Notes: generated from the letters alone by a model not told the origin. A stretch of 64,000 nt of DNA from Candidatus Neomicrothrix sp. UBA814 (GCA_002296525.1 DBIA01000008.1:40542-104541); one strand, 5' to 3'; shown: positions 8,026 to 16,777, numbered from the stretch's first letter. Made by a program: numbers and translations.

Positions 8026-8759
8026 TTCCCCTCAATTACCGCAAGCGCCGCTGAAAGGTCGATGGTTCCATCGTGGATGGATTTTCCGACAATGACGCCG
8101 GCAAGAGTTTTGCCATCAACTTTCAGTCCGACTAACTCGGCTATATGCGAAAGAGCGCCAACGCCACCGCTTGCGATTACGTCTATGGATGTCGAAGCCA
8201 GCACCTGCGATAGCCCTTCAACATCTGAGCCAGTCCCCATTCCATCACGAATAATTTGAGTGACGATCAGAGCATCAACGCCACCGTTTTCATACCTCGG
8301 CAATACATCAAGGATTCTGAGACCGCTATCTCGCTCCCAACCTTGTGTAGCGACGTTCTCACCTCGGACATCGAGACCAACTGCAATGCCGTACCCCAGG
8401 GCCGCTATTTCGTCCACTATTTGCGGATTTTCAATGGCTGCGGTGCCGATCACGCATCTCGATACTCCCACGTCGTATAACGTTTTCGCGGCTTCAACGG
8501 TACGCACTCCCCCGCCGCATTGAACTGGGACGCCAACGGCATTCGCAATCGATGCGATGGTATCCAAGTTCTGGGATTTGCCGGATCGCGCAGCATCAAG
8601 ATCAACTACATGTATCCACGAGGCGCCAGCAGCTTCGAAGGAAGTCGCTACCTCGACGGGATCGACTTCGTATTGAATCTCGCGGTCGTAGTCGCCCTGA
8701 ATCAAACGGACACATTTCCCATTTCGTAGATCGATAGCCGGGTAGAGGTTAAAACTCAT
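8022..8759 (-). CDS. hisA: ProFAR isomerase
   Basis: Isomerises ProFAR to PRFAR in histidine synthesis. The 245-residue TIM barrel begins NLYPAIDLRNGKCVRL, carrying the catalytic Asp in AIDL. It also has the second active-site Asp in VTQIIRDGMG and the phosphate loops GGGVRT and ASGGVGAL. In many actinobacteria the same gene (PriA) also performs the TrpF reaction. No trpF is visible in the trp block here, so dual activity is possible but cannot be shown from sequence. It overlaps hisF and hisH by 4 bp each. Confidence 0.95.
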   Translation of the reverse strand: MSFNLYPAIDLRNGKCVRLIQGDYDREIQYEVDPVEVATSFEAAGASWIHVVDLDAARSGKSQNLDTIASIANAVGVPVQCGGGVRTVEAAKTLYDVGVSRCVIGTAAIENPQIVDEIAALGYGIAVGLDVRGENVATQGWERDSGLRILDVLPRYENGGVDALIVTQIIRDGMGTGSDVEGLSQVLASTSIDVIASGGVGALSHIAELVGLKVDGKTLAGVIVGKSIHDGTIDLSAALAVIEGK

Positions 8760-9391
8760 CGAGATGCAACCTGTCGACAGAAGTTACTAGCGAAGACACG
8801 TCCCAATTCGCCCGATTTTTCCGGGTGGAATTGTGTTGCCCAACAAGAACCCCGTTCAACCATCGCCGTAACGTCTTCTCCGTATTCGCATGTGGCTACC
8901 ACGAACTCGGTGTTGGTATCTGCCGCGTAGCTGTGAACGAAATACATCCAGGAGCGGTCACCGATATCTTCCAATAGTGGGCATTCAGGCTGACGAATAT
9001 GCAATTCGTTCCACTGCATTTGAGGGCGCGGTAAGCCGTCGGGCAGCAAACGTACTCGTCCTGGAAATACTCCCAATCCGGGGACCTCGGGTGCCTCTTC
9101 CGAACCTTCAAACAACATTTGCATTCCTACGCAGATTCCCAGAAAGGGGGTTCCGGCCTCAATTGCCGAATAGACGGCGTCGTCCAACCTTGCTCTTCGT
9201 AATTGCTCCATACACGCGCCAAAATGACCCACCCCAGGGAGAACCACCGCCTCTGCCTGCGCTATTAAGCCTCGGTCGTCAGTCAGACGAACGTCAGCGC
9301 CGGCGCGTTGAAATCCCTTCTGTGCGGATCGCAGATTGCCTATGCCGTAGTCCAAAACAGCAATCAGCGGTCCTGATTTCGGTTCATTCAC
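8756..9391 (-). CDS. hisH: Imidazole glycerol phosphate synthase glutaminase subunit
   Basis: Class I glutamine amidotransferase that feeds ammonia to HisF. It has the catalytic Cys in GICVGMQML and His/Glu in TQFHPEKSG, plus the LDYGIGNLRS opening. The frame extends to 9436, but that overlaps hisB. The GTG at 9391 has GAGGG 7 nt upstream and gives the usual length of about 211 residues, so I prefer it. It lies 10 bp after the hisB stop within the operon. Confidence 0.94.
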   Translation of the reverse strand: MNEPKSGPLIAVLDYGIGNLRSAQKGFQRAGADVRLTDDRGLIAQAEAVVLPGVGHFGACMEQLRRARLDDAVYSAIEAGTPFLGICVGMQMLFEGSEEAPEVPGLGVFPGRVRLLPDGLPRPQMQWNELHIRQPECPLLEDIGDRSWMYFVHSYAADTNTEFVVATCEYGEDVTAMVERGSCWATQFHPEKSGELGRVFASNFCRQVASR

Positions 9392-9401
9392 CGGATAACC
9401 C

Positions 9402-9992
9402 TCACAAAACACCTTTTGTCGAAGGCAGAACGTCATCGGCTATTCGAACTGCGTCATAGAGCGCTCTCGCAACTGCTTTAAAGCTAGCTTCGATGATGTG
9501 GTGGGTGTTTTTGCCGCGCAGCATCACCAAGTGCAGCGTTATACCGGAGGCCATAACAAAAGCTCGCCAAAACTCTTCGCAGAGCTGCGGATCAAAAGGA
9601 GGGTCCCCAAGAATCTTTTCCCCTGGGGGGTCGATTTCGTAATGCAGAAACGGTCGACCTGAAAGGTCCAGAATCACTTCTACTGCCGCCTCGTCAAGGG
9701 GAACCGAAATCGACGCGAAACGACGAACACCCTGTTTGTCGCCAAGTGCGTCCCCAAAGGCCTCTCCTAGGGCTATTCCGACGTCTTCAACAGTGTGATG
9801 TGAATCGATATCGATATCACCTTGGCAGTCAACCCGTAAGTCGAAGCGCGAATGTTTACCAAGCTGGCTAAGCATGTGATCGAAAAACGGGAGCCCGGTG
9901 CTTACATCTACCTTGCCCGAGCCGTCCACGTTTACAAATAAGTCGATGCTTGTTTCTTTAGTTTGTCGCTGTCGTTCAGCTGTTCGTGTCAT
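9402..9992 (-). CDS. hisB: Imidazoleglycerol-phosphate dehydratase
   Basis: Mn-dependent dehydratase acting on imidazole glycerol phosphate. At 196 residues it is the monofunctional form without a histidinol phosphatase domain. Metal-binding motifs are seen in FFDHML, SHHTVEDVGIALGEA and KNTHHIIEASFKA. It starts in a 4-bp overlap with the hisC stop. A separate histidinol phosphatase is not obvious nearby. The inositol-monophosphatase-family gene at 53 kb is one candidate for that step, since some actinobacterial histidinol phosphatases belong to that family. Confidence 0.96.
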   Translation of the reverse strand: MTRTAERQRQTKETSIDLFVNVDGSGKVDVSTGLPFFDHMLSQLGKHSRFDLRVDCQGDIDIDSHHTVEDVGIALGEAFGDALGDKQGVRRFASISVPLDEAAVEVILDLSGRPFLHYEIDPPGEKILGDPPFDPQLCEEFWRAFVMASGITLHLVMLRGKNTHHIIEASFKAVARALYDAVRIADDVLPSTKGVL

Positions 9993-11065
9993 TTGATCGC
10001 CCCTTCGAGAGCCTCAATAAAACTGTCGTTTTCGTTTGCAGTACCCACAGTCACCCGTAAACAATCCGCTAAACCTGGCCAATTGGAGCAGTTTCTTACC
10101 AAAATCGATTGTGCTAGCAGTCGATGCCAAAGCTCATTCCCATCAACGCCGCACTCAGTTGTTCTAAACATAAGAAAATTAGCTTGTGAAGGAAAAACCT
10201 CTAAGCCCAGAGCTGAAAGAGCTTCTGCAATTCTTTGCCTTTCCGCTGATATTTGCGCGACGCGTTGTTCCATCTCGTCGCGGAACCTAAGAGCTATCCG
10301 CCCCGCGATTTGCTTCAAAGAGTCTAAATGGTACGGAAGTATCACTTTCTCAAACTCAGGCAACATCCAAGGAGGGGCGACGCAATAGCCGAGGCGAACT
10401 CCGGCCATAGACCAAGTCTTGGAAAAAGTTCGCGTTACCACTAGCGATTCAGGCGCTTCAGTCTGCTTCAAGGTTTCGATTGCAGTGAAGTCGGCAAACT
10501 GACCATAGGCCTCATCGACAACAACCACTCCCGGCGACTTTGACACCGCTAGCTCAACGATCTCCAGACTTTCGGGTGTACCAGTTGGATTGTTTGGCGA
10601 GCAAAGAAATAGAAGGTCAGGCCTCTCCGAATCGATTATCGCCTCTAATTCTGACTCCGAAATTCTAAAATCCTTATCTCGCCCAGCCTCAACTACTCGG
10701 CATTGAGTAGTCCGAGCTATTTGGCCGTACATGGCGTAAGTGGGCTCAAATGTCACGGCAGTTCGTCCATGCCCTCCAAATGTGAGACAAAGGGTTTGTA
10801 GAACTTCGTTAGACCCATTGGCAACGAATATCTGTCCTGCTTCGACCTCATGAAGGTCTGCCAATTCTTCCCTAAGGGACTGCGCTACTCGATCGGGGTA
10901 ACGATGCCAATCGACCTTGGTGGCTTCCGCCAGAAACGCTGCCTGAAATTCTTCGGGGGGCGCTAACGGCGCTTCATTGGTGTTGAGGCGGACCTTAACT
11001 TCAACCTGAGGAGAGTGATAACCGTCCATCGATCGCAGGTCGTCTCGCACAAGCGGCCGTTTCAC
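9989..11065 (-). CDS. hisC: Histidinol-phosphate aminotransferase
   Basis: PLP-dependent transaminase making histidinol phosphate. At 358 residues it is a class I/II aminotransferase with the N-terminal LNTNEAPLAPP substrate loop, CSPNNPTGTP, the VVDEAYGQF strand and the PLP lysine in RTFSKTWSMAGVRLGY. Gene position between hisD and hisB with 4-bp overlaps on both sides fixes the assignment over other aminotransferases. Confidence 0.95.
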   Translation of the reverse strand: MKRPLVRDDLRSMDGYHSPQVEVKVRLNTNEAPLAPPEEFQAAFLAEATKVDWHRYPDRVAQSLREELADLHEVEAGQIFVANGSNEVLQTLCLTFGGHGRTAVTFEPTYAMYGQIARTTQCRVVEAGRDKDFRISESELEAIIDSERPDLLFLCSPNNPTGTPESLEIVELAVSKSPGVVVVDEAYGQFADFTAIETLKQTEAPESLVVTRTFSKTWSMAGVRLGYCVAPPWMLPEFEKVILPYHLDSLKQIAGRIALRFRDEMEQRVAQISAERQRIAEALSALGLEVFPSQANFLMFRTTECGVDGNELWHRLLAQSILVRNCSNWPGLADCLRVTVGTANENDSFIEALEGAIK

Positions 11066-12366
11066 GGCTTTATCCCCTCATTAGCCCATCTTTCGCGTTC
11101 TCGCACTGACGCTGCGTGCGCCCAAAGACCCTCCGCCTCAGCTATTTCCGAGACCGCCGGGCCAACCGTGTCGAATCCTTCTTTTGAAACCTCAATAACG
11201 TGCATACGTTTTTGGAAGTCATCGACAGTTAGCGCTCCGCTAAATCGCGCTGTGCCAGCTGTCGGCAATACATGTGAGGGTCCCGCCACATAATCACCTA
11301 TTGACGCTGGTGCCCAATTACCTATGAAAACAGCCCCTGCATTTCGGATGGACCCGGCCAACTCTTTAGCGTTATCGCACATGAGCTGCAGGTGCTCCGG
11401 TGCAATGGCATTAACGACTTCTACAGCGTCTGCAGGTCCATCTACTAGACACAGATACCCGCCGTCAGTCAGAGTTTCTAATGTTTCATTGCGACGCGGA
11501 GACAACGAGACAATGTCTTCGATCGCCGATTCGACCTCGTGCGCGTACTTTTCATTCCATGTAACCAACCATGCTCTGCCTCCTGGGCCATGTTCAGCCT
11601 GGAGAACAAGGTCAACTGCAGCTGAGCTGGTGGGACAGCTTTCGTCCCCTACGACCACTATCTCCGAAGGCCCTGCAAATGCCGCCGCGATTCCAACGGT
11701 ACCCGCCACCTCCTGTTTCGCAGTTGCTACCCATGCGTTACCCGGGCCGGCTATGACGTCTACAGCGCGCATACTTTCAGTGCCGTAAGCCATAGCCCCT
11801 ATTGCTTGGACACCGCCTATTTTGTAGAGCTCACCAACGCCACAAAGGTACGCAGCGGCCAAAACCGCTTGATCGGTCTCCCCTCTGGGGTTCGGGGGCG
11901 TGCAGACAACAATCTCGTTTACGCCTGCTGCTCTCGCCGGTAACGCAGTCATTAAAACAGTCGACGGATAAGAAGCAAGGCCGCCGGGGATGTACAACCC
12001 AGCGCGTTCGACCGGCTGAGGGACACTCAAGACCGTGATCGCGTCCTGAGTCACCTCGTGCGATTGGGCCCTTTCCCCTTGATGGAATTCTAGGATTCGA
12101 TCGTGCGCCACCTGGAGAGCGCTGGCTAGACCCTTGTCCAGTGCTTCCCATGCTTCGCTCAAGATCTCTGGGGCAACGCGAAAGTCGGCAATATCGACGC
12201 CATCAAACTGAGAAGTTAGGGACCTAACGGCTTCGTCGCCTCCATCGCGAACCTTTGAGAGAATCTCTCTCACGGCAGCGGTCGGCATGCCCGCGCTTGC
12301 ATTGAAGCGCGGTAGTAGAGAAGTAAAGGGCTTATTAGCGCCTCGAAGATCGATGCGTTGCAACAC
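11062..12366 (-). CDS. hisD: Histidinol dehydrogenase
   Basis: Zinc- and NAD-dependent enzyme that oxidises histidinol to histidine in two steps. The 434-residue sequence has the YIPGGLASYPSTVLM loop, the VIAGPGNAWVATAK signature, the zinc and active-site region with EHGPGG, and the catalytic IAPEHLQL with Glu and His. It is the first gene of the his operon. The GTG at 12366 has TACCCT 7 nt upstream and no ribosome-binding site, consistent with a leaderless start. Confidence 0.96.
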   Translation of the reverse strand: MLQRIDLRGANKPFTSLLPRFNASAGMPTAAVREILSKVRDGGDEAVRSLTSQFDGVDIADFRVAPEILSEAWEALDKGLASALQVAHDRILEFHQGERAQSHEVTQDAITVLSVPQPVERAGLYIPGGLASYPSTVLMTALPARAAGVNEIVVCTPPNPRGETDQAVLAAAYLCGVGELYKIGGVQAIGAMAYGTESMRAVDVIAGPGNAWVATAKQEVAGTVGIAAAFAGPSEIVVVGDESCPTSSAAVDLVLQAEHGPGGRAWLVTWNEKYAHEVESAIEDIVSLSPRRNETLETLTDGGYLCLVDGPADAVEVVNAIAPEHLQLMCDNAKELAGSIRNAGAVFIGNWAPASIGDYVAGPSHVLPTAGTARFSGALTVDDFQKRMHVIEVSKEGFDTVGPAVSEIAEAEGLWAHAASVRERERWANEGIKP

Positions 12367-12373
12367 GCTATTG

Positions 12374-12379
12374 AGGGTA
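12374..12379 (-). promoter_or_regulatory. Candidate -10 box of the histidine operon
   Basis: TACCCT on the minus strand, 7 nt before the hisD GTG start. It fits the TANNNT-N(6-8)-start pattern seen before first genes across this window, so the his transcript is probably leaderless. Confidence 0.45.
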
Positions 12380-12433
12380 CCGCTGACAGAGGGCTACATA
12401 GAAGCGGATATCGCCTCTACCTGACTCGGACTG

Positions 12434-12439
12434 TATCGT
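12434..12439 (+). promoter_or_regulatory. Candidate -10 box for the 64-residue protein
   Basis: TATCGT on the plus strand, 6 nt before the ATG at 12446, with no ribosome-binding site between. Its presence supports the small reading frame as a real, leaderless gene. Confidence 0.45.
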
Positions 12440-12445
12440 TCTTCC

Positions 12446-12640
12446 ATGGTCTCCCAAGCAGAGCTCTCATCTCTCGAAACAGCCATTAGAGAGTTGAGCG
12501 AACGAATCACAGTCGCCGCTGATGAACTGGTAGGAACCAAGCAGGAAGATGTGGCTCTCGATCTTTACGACGTTGAACGCAGCTTGAAGACCGCTCAACG
12601 TCGCATAGCTCGAGCCGCTCAGGGTCTTGCGGACTCTTAG
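12446..12640 (+). CDS. Small conserved-looking helical protein, unknown function
   Basis: A 64-residue acidic protein that I do not recognise. It is predicted to be almost entirely helical, with two amphipathic segments (SLETAIRELSERITVAADEL and a second one around DVERSLKTAQRRIARAAQ). It could form a coiled-coil hairpin. It stands alone, divergent from hisD and convergent with the CitE-like gene ten bp downstream. A clear -10 box 6 nt before its ATG favours a genuine gene. No function can be proposed. Confidence 0.6.
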   Translation: MVSQAELSSLETAIRELSERITVAADELVGTKQEDVALDLYDVERSLKTAQRRIARAAQGLADS

Positions 12641-12650
12641 GAAATCGTAA

Positions 12651-13541
12651 TTACCCCAGCCCAGCTAAGGCTTCAGACATCTCGACAATCTTCTTGGCGC
12701 GCGTCAGATGGGGCACATCCACCATCTGGCCCTTGAAGCTGAAAGCCATCACCCCCTCAGCTTCTTTTGCCGCGAACAAGTCAAGTAGTTCTTTCGCTTC
12801 ACTCACCTCAGCAGGAGATGGTGTGAAGCATTCGTTAACGATCTCGATCTGGTTGGGGTGGATGGTGATCTTCCCTGTGTACCCCATATTCGCTGATTCC
12901 AAACATTCGCTTCTGAGGCCACTCGGATCGTTGAAGTCGACAAAGACAGTGTCAAGCGGCTGCTTATCCCACGCCGTAGCAGCAAGCAAACACATCACTC
13001 GCGCATGTTCAAAGATAGGCAAATAACTCCCATCGGGATTTCTATTCGCTCGAGAACCAATCGCCGCCGATAAATCCTCGGCTCCCCAGGTAAGGGCATC
13101 AACCCTGGGGTTGGCTGCTAGGTCACCAATATTCAAGAAGCCCTGCGGAGTTTCTGTTCCCAGTATCAGGAGCTTTACTGCGCCTTCAGTGTGACCAAAT
13201 GAGCGCTCGTGTTCGCGGATAGTTGCATCGATTTCCGCTACCTCATTTGCGTTGTTCACTTTGGGTATGAGGTAGGAGTCAGGAGGATGCCCCATAGTTT
13301 CTTCAACGTCGCGTTCGAACCAGGGGCTCCCCAATGGGTTAACTCGAACCACTCGTTCCTGTCGACCGAAATCTACGTGTTCTAGCCAATCACTTACCGT
13401 AACTCTCGCAGAGTCCTTATTTTCCGGAGTCACTGCGTCTTCGAGATCCAGGATCAATGCGTCTGCTGCTGTCTCCAAGGATTTGTTCAACATCTTTTCG
13501 TTGGCTCCTGGAACAAAGTGAGCCGCTCGCCGAATAGTCAT
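12651..13541 (-). CDS. CitE/HpcH family lyase (malyl-CoA or citramalyl-CoA lyase-like)
   Basis: A 296-residue Mg-dependent C-C lyase of the HpcH/CitE barrel family. Signature features are the opening RRAAHFVPG, the DALILDLEDAVTPENK acidic motif, VRVNPLGSPWFERD, and TWGAEDLSAAIGSR near the middle. The C-terminal KITIHPNQIEIVN is typical of malyl-CoA / beta-methylmalyl-CoA / citramalyl-CoA lyases. Substrate choice inside the family cannot be read safely. The start ATG at 13541 has AAAGGA upstream. It stands alone, 19 bp after nth, so both may share a transcript. Confidence 0.88.
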   Translation of the reverse strand: MTIRRAAHFVPGANEKMLNKSLETAADALILDLEDAVTPENKDSARVTVSDWLEHVDFGRQERVVRVNPLGSPWFERDVEETMGHPPDSYLIPKVNNANEVAEIDATIREHERSFGHTEGAVKLLILGTETPQGFLNIGDLAANPRVDALTWGAEDLSAAIGSRANRNPDGSYLPIFEHARVMCLLAATAWDKQPLDTVFVDFNDPSGLRSECLESANMGYTGKITIHPNQIEIVNECFTPSPAEVSEAKELLDLFAAKEAEGVMAFSFKGQMVDVPHLTRAKKIVEMSEALAGLG

Positions 13542-13560
13542 TTTGATTGTCCTTTAAGGG

Positions 13561-14202
13561 TTAAAAGTCGAATGCAGCTGGGCAAAAGTCGTTGAGAACA
13601 CAGTCCTCACACTGCGGGTTTCTAGCGAAGCAAACTTGCCGCCCGTGAAGTATCACCCGAAGGCTGAACTCCCCTCGCTCATATTGGGGCACCATCGGAT
13701 TCAATTCCATTTCTACCTTTACAGGATCCTCTTCTTCGGTTAACCCAAGACGGCGCGCCAAGCGACCTACGTGGGTATCCACCGGCAAGCCGGGAAGTCC
13801 AAACGCAACAGACCTTATTACATTGGCCGTTTTACGTCCGACACCCCCCAATTTGACGAGATCACTCAAATCGTTTGGCACTTCCCCCTCATGATCGTCG
13901 AGCAACTGGTTCGACATTTTCAAAAGATTCTTCGCCTTGCTTTTGTAGAAGCCCGTGGGGTGCACCAACTCCTCTAACTCCTGCTGGTCAGCGCCGGCAA
14001 GATCGACAGGATCGGGATATCGTTCGAATAAGGCGGGGGTTGTCTTATTTACGCGAGCATCAGTGCACTGTGCCGACAAGATTGTCGCAACCAAGAGTTC
14101 AAAGGGGCTGCGATGATTCAACTCGCACACTGCCTCATACTCCTCCTTAAGTCGCTGATGCACTAATTTCGCTCGGCCCTTAGGGGATCGCGGCTTACCC
14201 AT
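13561..14202 (-). CDS. nth: Endonuclease III
   Basis: DNA glycosylase / AP lyase for oxidised pyrimidines. The 213-residue protein has the helix-hairpin-helix LGGVGRKTANV with the catalytic Lys, and the catalytic Asp in LPVDTHVGRLARRLG. The C-terminal 4Fe-4S cluster cysteines have spacing C-x6-C-x2-C-x5-C (CFARNPQC...C.....C). All functional residues are present. It is upstream of the CitE-like gene and divergent from the mshD-like gene. Confidence 0.96.
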   Translation of the reverse strand: MGKPRSPKGRAKLVHQRLKEEYEAVCELNHRSPFELLVATILSAQCTDARVNKTTPALFERYPDPVDLAGADQQELEELVHPTGFYKSKAKNLLKMSNQLLDDHEGEVPNDLSDLVKLGGVGRKTANVIRSVAFGLPGLPVDTHVGRLARRLGLTEEEDPVKVEMELNPMVPQYERGEFSLRVILHGRQVCFARNPQCEDCVLNDFCPAAFDF

Positions 14203-14237
14203 GTTCTTTGTTTACCTCATCAACCGGCATCTAGCGG

Positions 14238-14243
14238 TAGCTT
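14238..14243 (+). promoter_or_regulatory. Candidate -10 box of mshD-like gene
   Basis: TAGCTT on the plus strand, 7 nt before the GTG at 14251, with no ribosome-binding site. It matches the leaderless pattern seen elsewhere in the window. Confidence 0.4.
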
Positions 14244-14250
14244 CGAGACT

Positions 14251-14967
14251 GTGAATTCTCCTGGCGCACCAGAACCCACCATACGGATTACCCAAGACAG
14301 AGAAGGCGATGTCATAGAGCTAGATGCGAACGAGTGGACCTCTGACGCACTGTCAATGGCTTTGCGAGACGTCCTAACAGGAACAGAGGATGCTGTATCC
14401 CTGTGGCTAGACAACCCAGCGGACGACACTGACGAAACATTCGCAAGACTAGGGATGGAACCTCAACGAGATCTCTTTCGGATGGAGCGATCAATTCCTC
14501 TCGAGCAAAGGACTGATATTGACACTCGGGCCTTTCGCCCAAATCAAGACGAAGAAGAGTGGTGCATAGTAAACAATCGGGCTTTCTCTTGGCACCGCGA
14601 ACAGAGTGGATGGACGCCCTCTCTGTTAGCAGAACATCAAGCAGAACCATGGTTTGACCCTGAAGGATTCTTGATCCACGAGCGCGAGGGTCGAATTGCG
14701 GCGTTTTGCTGGACCAAAGTTCACGACTTGGAACAGCCTCCAGTTGGAGAAGTTTTCGTCATCGCCGTCGATCCCGATTTTCATGGTCTGGGACTCGGTC
14801 GAGCCCTAACTTTGGCCGGTTACCAGCACCTCGAAGCCCGGGGGATCACGAGAGCCATGCTGTACGTCGACGCTGACAACACTCCTGCCGTACACCTGTA
14901 CCGCGACATTGGCCTTAAAGTCGCGACAGTTCGACGGTTGTACCAGAGACAAACGAAACCGCGTTAA
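14251..14967 (+). CDS. mshD: Mycothiol synthase-like GNAT acetyltransferase
   Basis: The C-terminal GNAT domain (from about residue 90) matches MshD, which acetylates Cys-GlcN-Ins to finish mycothiol. Visible features are EVFVIAVDPDFHGLGLGRAL (acetyl-CoA loop), LYVDADNTPAVHLYRDIG and a terminal VRRLYQR. At 238 residues it is shorter than the usual MshD of roughly 300, because the N-terminal, non-catalytic GNAT repeat is reduced to about 80 residues. Mycothiol is an actinobacterial thiol, so the assignment also supports the lineage. A different GNAT specificity cannot be excluded. Confidence 0.75.
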   Translation: MNSPGAPEPTIRITQDREGDVIELDANEWTSDALSMALRDVLTGTEDAVSLWLDNPADDTDETFARLGMEPQRDLFRMERSIPLEQRTDIDTRAFRPNQDEEEWCIVNNRAFSWHREQSGWTPSLLAEHQAEPWFDPEGFLIHEREGRIAAFCWTKVHDLEQPPVGEVFVIAVDPDFHGLGLGRALTLAGYQHLEARGITRAMLYVDADNTPAVHLYRDIGLKVATVRRLYQRQTKPR

Positions 14968-15674
14968 AGCTCCACAACCGATCCAAGCACGAGACCCACG
15001 AAGTGAATACAGGTCGCTGCCGCAATCGCTATTCCGACGTGCCTAGAGACACCACGCCAAATCGAGTGACCTGTTGCTATTGCTAACGTAACGCCAATGG
15101 CTGCCGCTCCAATAACACCAGCAGCTACTGACAACCAAATCACGAAGTTCGCAGAAAAGAAAAACCAAGGGATTAAGGGCACTGAGGCCCCAATGGCGAA
15201 CGCCGAGAATGACGAACCCGCTGCAACATACGGTGAGGCAAGCGCGTTCGGAGCGACTCCAAGTTCTTCTCTTGCATGAACGTCAAGCGCCATTTCAGGG
15301 TTTTGCATCACTAACTGAGCCATCTCCCTGGCCTGTTCGATACTCATGCCTCTTTCCACATAGACCTGAGCTAATTCTTCGGTCTCTTCCTCAGGGTCTT
15401 CAGCCAGCGCCTGTCTTTCCTTCTCTAGCTCTCGGGCGACGAGATCATTTTGCGCTCGAACCGATACGTATTCGCCCGCTGCCATAGAAATAGCGCCAGC
15501 TAGTAGGCCCGCAACTCCAGCCGTTCGAACCACTCCGGAGGAAACATCAGCGCCAGCCAGACCCACTATCAGCAAAACGTTCGATACCAGTCCATCAGAG
15601 GCACCAAAAACTGCGGCTCGAACTCCCCCACCCTGTAGGTCCCGATGATGCTCGTCGTAACGGTGCGTAGCCAT
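14964..15674 (-). CDS. VIT1/CCC1 family iron/manganese transporter-like membrane protein
   Basis: A 236-residue membrane protein with a VIT1-type opening (GGVRAAVFGASDGLVSNVLLI) and about five hydrophobic segments. A cytoplasmic helical acidic region lies in the middle (about residues 75-130) with repeated Glu (EKERQALAEDPEEETEEL), like the metal-collecting domain of plant VIT1. The family exports or stores Fe(II) or Mn(II). The ATG at 15674 has TAGCGT 7 nt upstream. It is convergent with mshD (4-bp overlap of ends) and divergent from rlmN. Confidence 0.88.
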   Translation of the reverse strand: MATHRYDEHHRDLQGGGVRAAVFGASDGLVSNVLLIVGLAGADVSSGVVRTAGVAGLLAGAISMAAGEYVSVRAQNDLVARELEKERQALAEDPEEETEELAQVYVERGMSIEQAREMAQLVMQNPEMALDVHAREELGVAPNALASPYVAAGSSFSAFAIGASVPLIPWFFFSANFVIWLSVAAGVIGAAAIGVTLAIATGHSIWRGVSRHVGIAIAAATCIHFVGLVLGSVVEL

Positions 15675-15681
15675 GCAAATG

Positions 15682-15687
15682 ACGCTA
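15682..15687 (-). promoter_or_regulatory. Candidate -10 box of the VIT1-like gene
   Basis: TAGCGT on the minus strand, 7 nt before the ATG at 15674, without a ribosome-binding site. Confidence 0.4.
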
Positions 15688-15694
15688 TCCGCCC

Positions 15695-15700
15695 TACCCT
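15695..15700 (+). promoter_or_regulatory. Candidate -10 box of rlmN
   Basis: TACCCT on the plus strand, 6 nt before the GTG at 15707. An overlapping TATAAG (15700-15705) is a second candidate. The short 32-bp divergent gap to the VIT1-like gene leaves room only for closely packed divergent promoters. Confidence 0.4.
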
Positions 15701-15706
15701 ATAAGA

Positions 15707-16744
15707 GTGGTGATTACTCGTTACGACTTGTCGCGATCCGAGCTGGCCGACCTTCTTGAAGGTGAGCCCAAATACAGGGTCGACCAAGTATGGGAGGGTC
15801 TCCACAGTCAACACAGAGACCCTGCAGACCTAACCAACATTCCTAAGACACTGCGTTCCGCCATCGAATCACTTCTGCCTGCAGCCCTCACGCCGCTTAG
15901 AGAAGTCAATGCCGACAACGGGTCCACGATAAAGAGTCTCTGGCAACTAAGTGACGGCCATCTCATCGAATCAGTTCTTATGCACTATCGCGAAAGATCG
16001 ACTGTGTGTGTTTCTTCTCAAGCGGGCTGCGCGATGGCATGCAGCTTTTGCGCTACCGGACAAGTTGGATTTGATCGACATCTCACCACTGGCGAAATCG
16101 TTGAACAAGTGATACGCGCCTCTCAGCAATCCCCCGACAAACGCGTAAGCAACGTTGTGTTTATGGGGATGGGTGAGCCATTAGCTAACTTCGACAACGT
16201 ATGGTCCGCCATTGAACGTATTAACGCAGACTTAGGCATCGGGGCTAGAAAAATAACTGTCTCCACAGTTGGCATAATTCCTGGAATAGAGCGCCTAGCC
16301 CAACAAAAACTTCCCGTAAGCCTGGCCGTGTCACTTCATGCTGCAAACGATCGGATGCGTAATCACCTGGCTCCGATCAACCGGACCTACCCTCTTCGCA
16401 AACTCGCCGAGTCCCTCCAAAAATACAAACGAGTGCGAAACCGGCGAATCAGTTTCGAATGGGCAATGATGTCGGAGATAAACGACACCAACGAAGCCGC
16501 ACATGAACTCGCAGCGTTCGCTCGACCCCTGAACGCCCACGTAAACCTCATACCGCTAAATCCAACCCCTGGGTATTCCACCTCTCCCTCTGGGCCAGAG
16601 GCAATCGCTCATTTTCGCGACCTTCTCGATTCATTGGGTGTCAATACAACAATTCGATCGAACCGCGGAACCGATATCGATGCCGCTTGTGGGCAGTTAC
16701 GCGCAGAACAAGCGGTTACGTTGTCAAAGCGACCCAAACACTGA
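15707..16744 (+). CDS. rlmN: Dual-specificity 23S rRNA A2503 / tRNA A37 C2-methyltransferase
   Basis: Radical-SAM enzyme that methylates C2 of adenosine 2503 in 23S rRNA and A37 in some tRNAs. The 345-residue protein has the 4Fe-4S motif C-x3-C-x2-C (CAMACSFC), the SSQAGCAMAC context, VVFMGMGEPLANFDNV and the RNA-linked cysteine near the C-terminus (DIDAACGQL). Length and motifs are complete. Cfr-type C8 methylation is unlikely given housekeeping context. A GTG start at 15707 or 15710 is possible. Confidence 0.95.
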   Translation: MVITRYDLSRSELADLLEGEPKYRVDQVWEGLHSQHRDPADLTNIPKTLRSAIESLLPAALTPLREVNADNGSTIKSLWQLSDGHLIESVLMHYRERSTVCVSSQAGCAMACSFCATGQVGFDRHLTTGEIVEQVIRASQQSPDKRVSNVVFMGMGEPLANFDNVWSAIERINADLGIGARKITVSTVGIIPGIERLAQQKLPVSLAVSLHAANDRMRNHLAPINRTYPLRKLAESLQKYKRVRNRRISFEWAMMSEINDTNEAAHELAAFARPLNAHVNLIPLNPTPGYSTSPSGPEAIAHFRDLLDSLGVNTTIRSNRGTDIDAACGQLRAEQAVTLSKRPKH

Positions 16745-16777
16745 GGGATTTGTGGCGACCTCTGCCACACTGACAAG

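Noticed and set aside
8890..9459. Long plus-strand frame opposite hisH/hisB
   Set aside because: It lies opposite complete, conserved his genes and has low-complexity Arg/Pro composition typical of antisense frames.
11324..11788. 154-codon plus-strand frame opposite hisD
   Set aside because: It lies entirely antisense to the conserved core of hisD, with no promoter or family resemblance.
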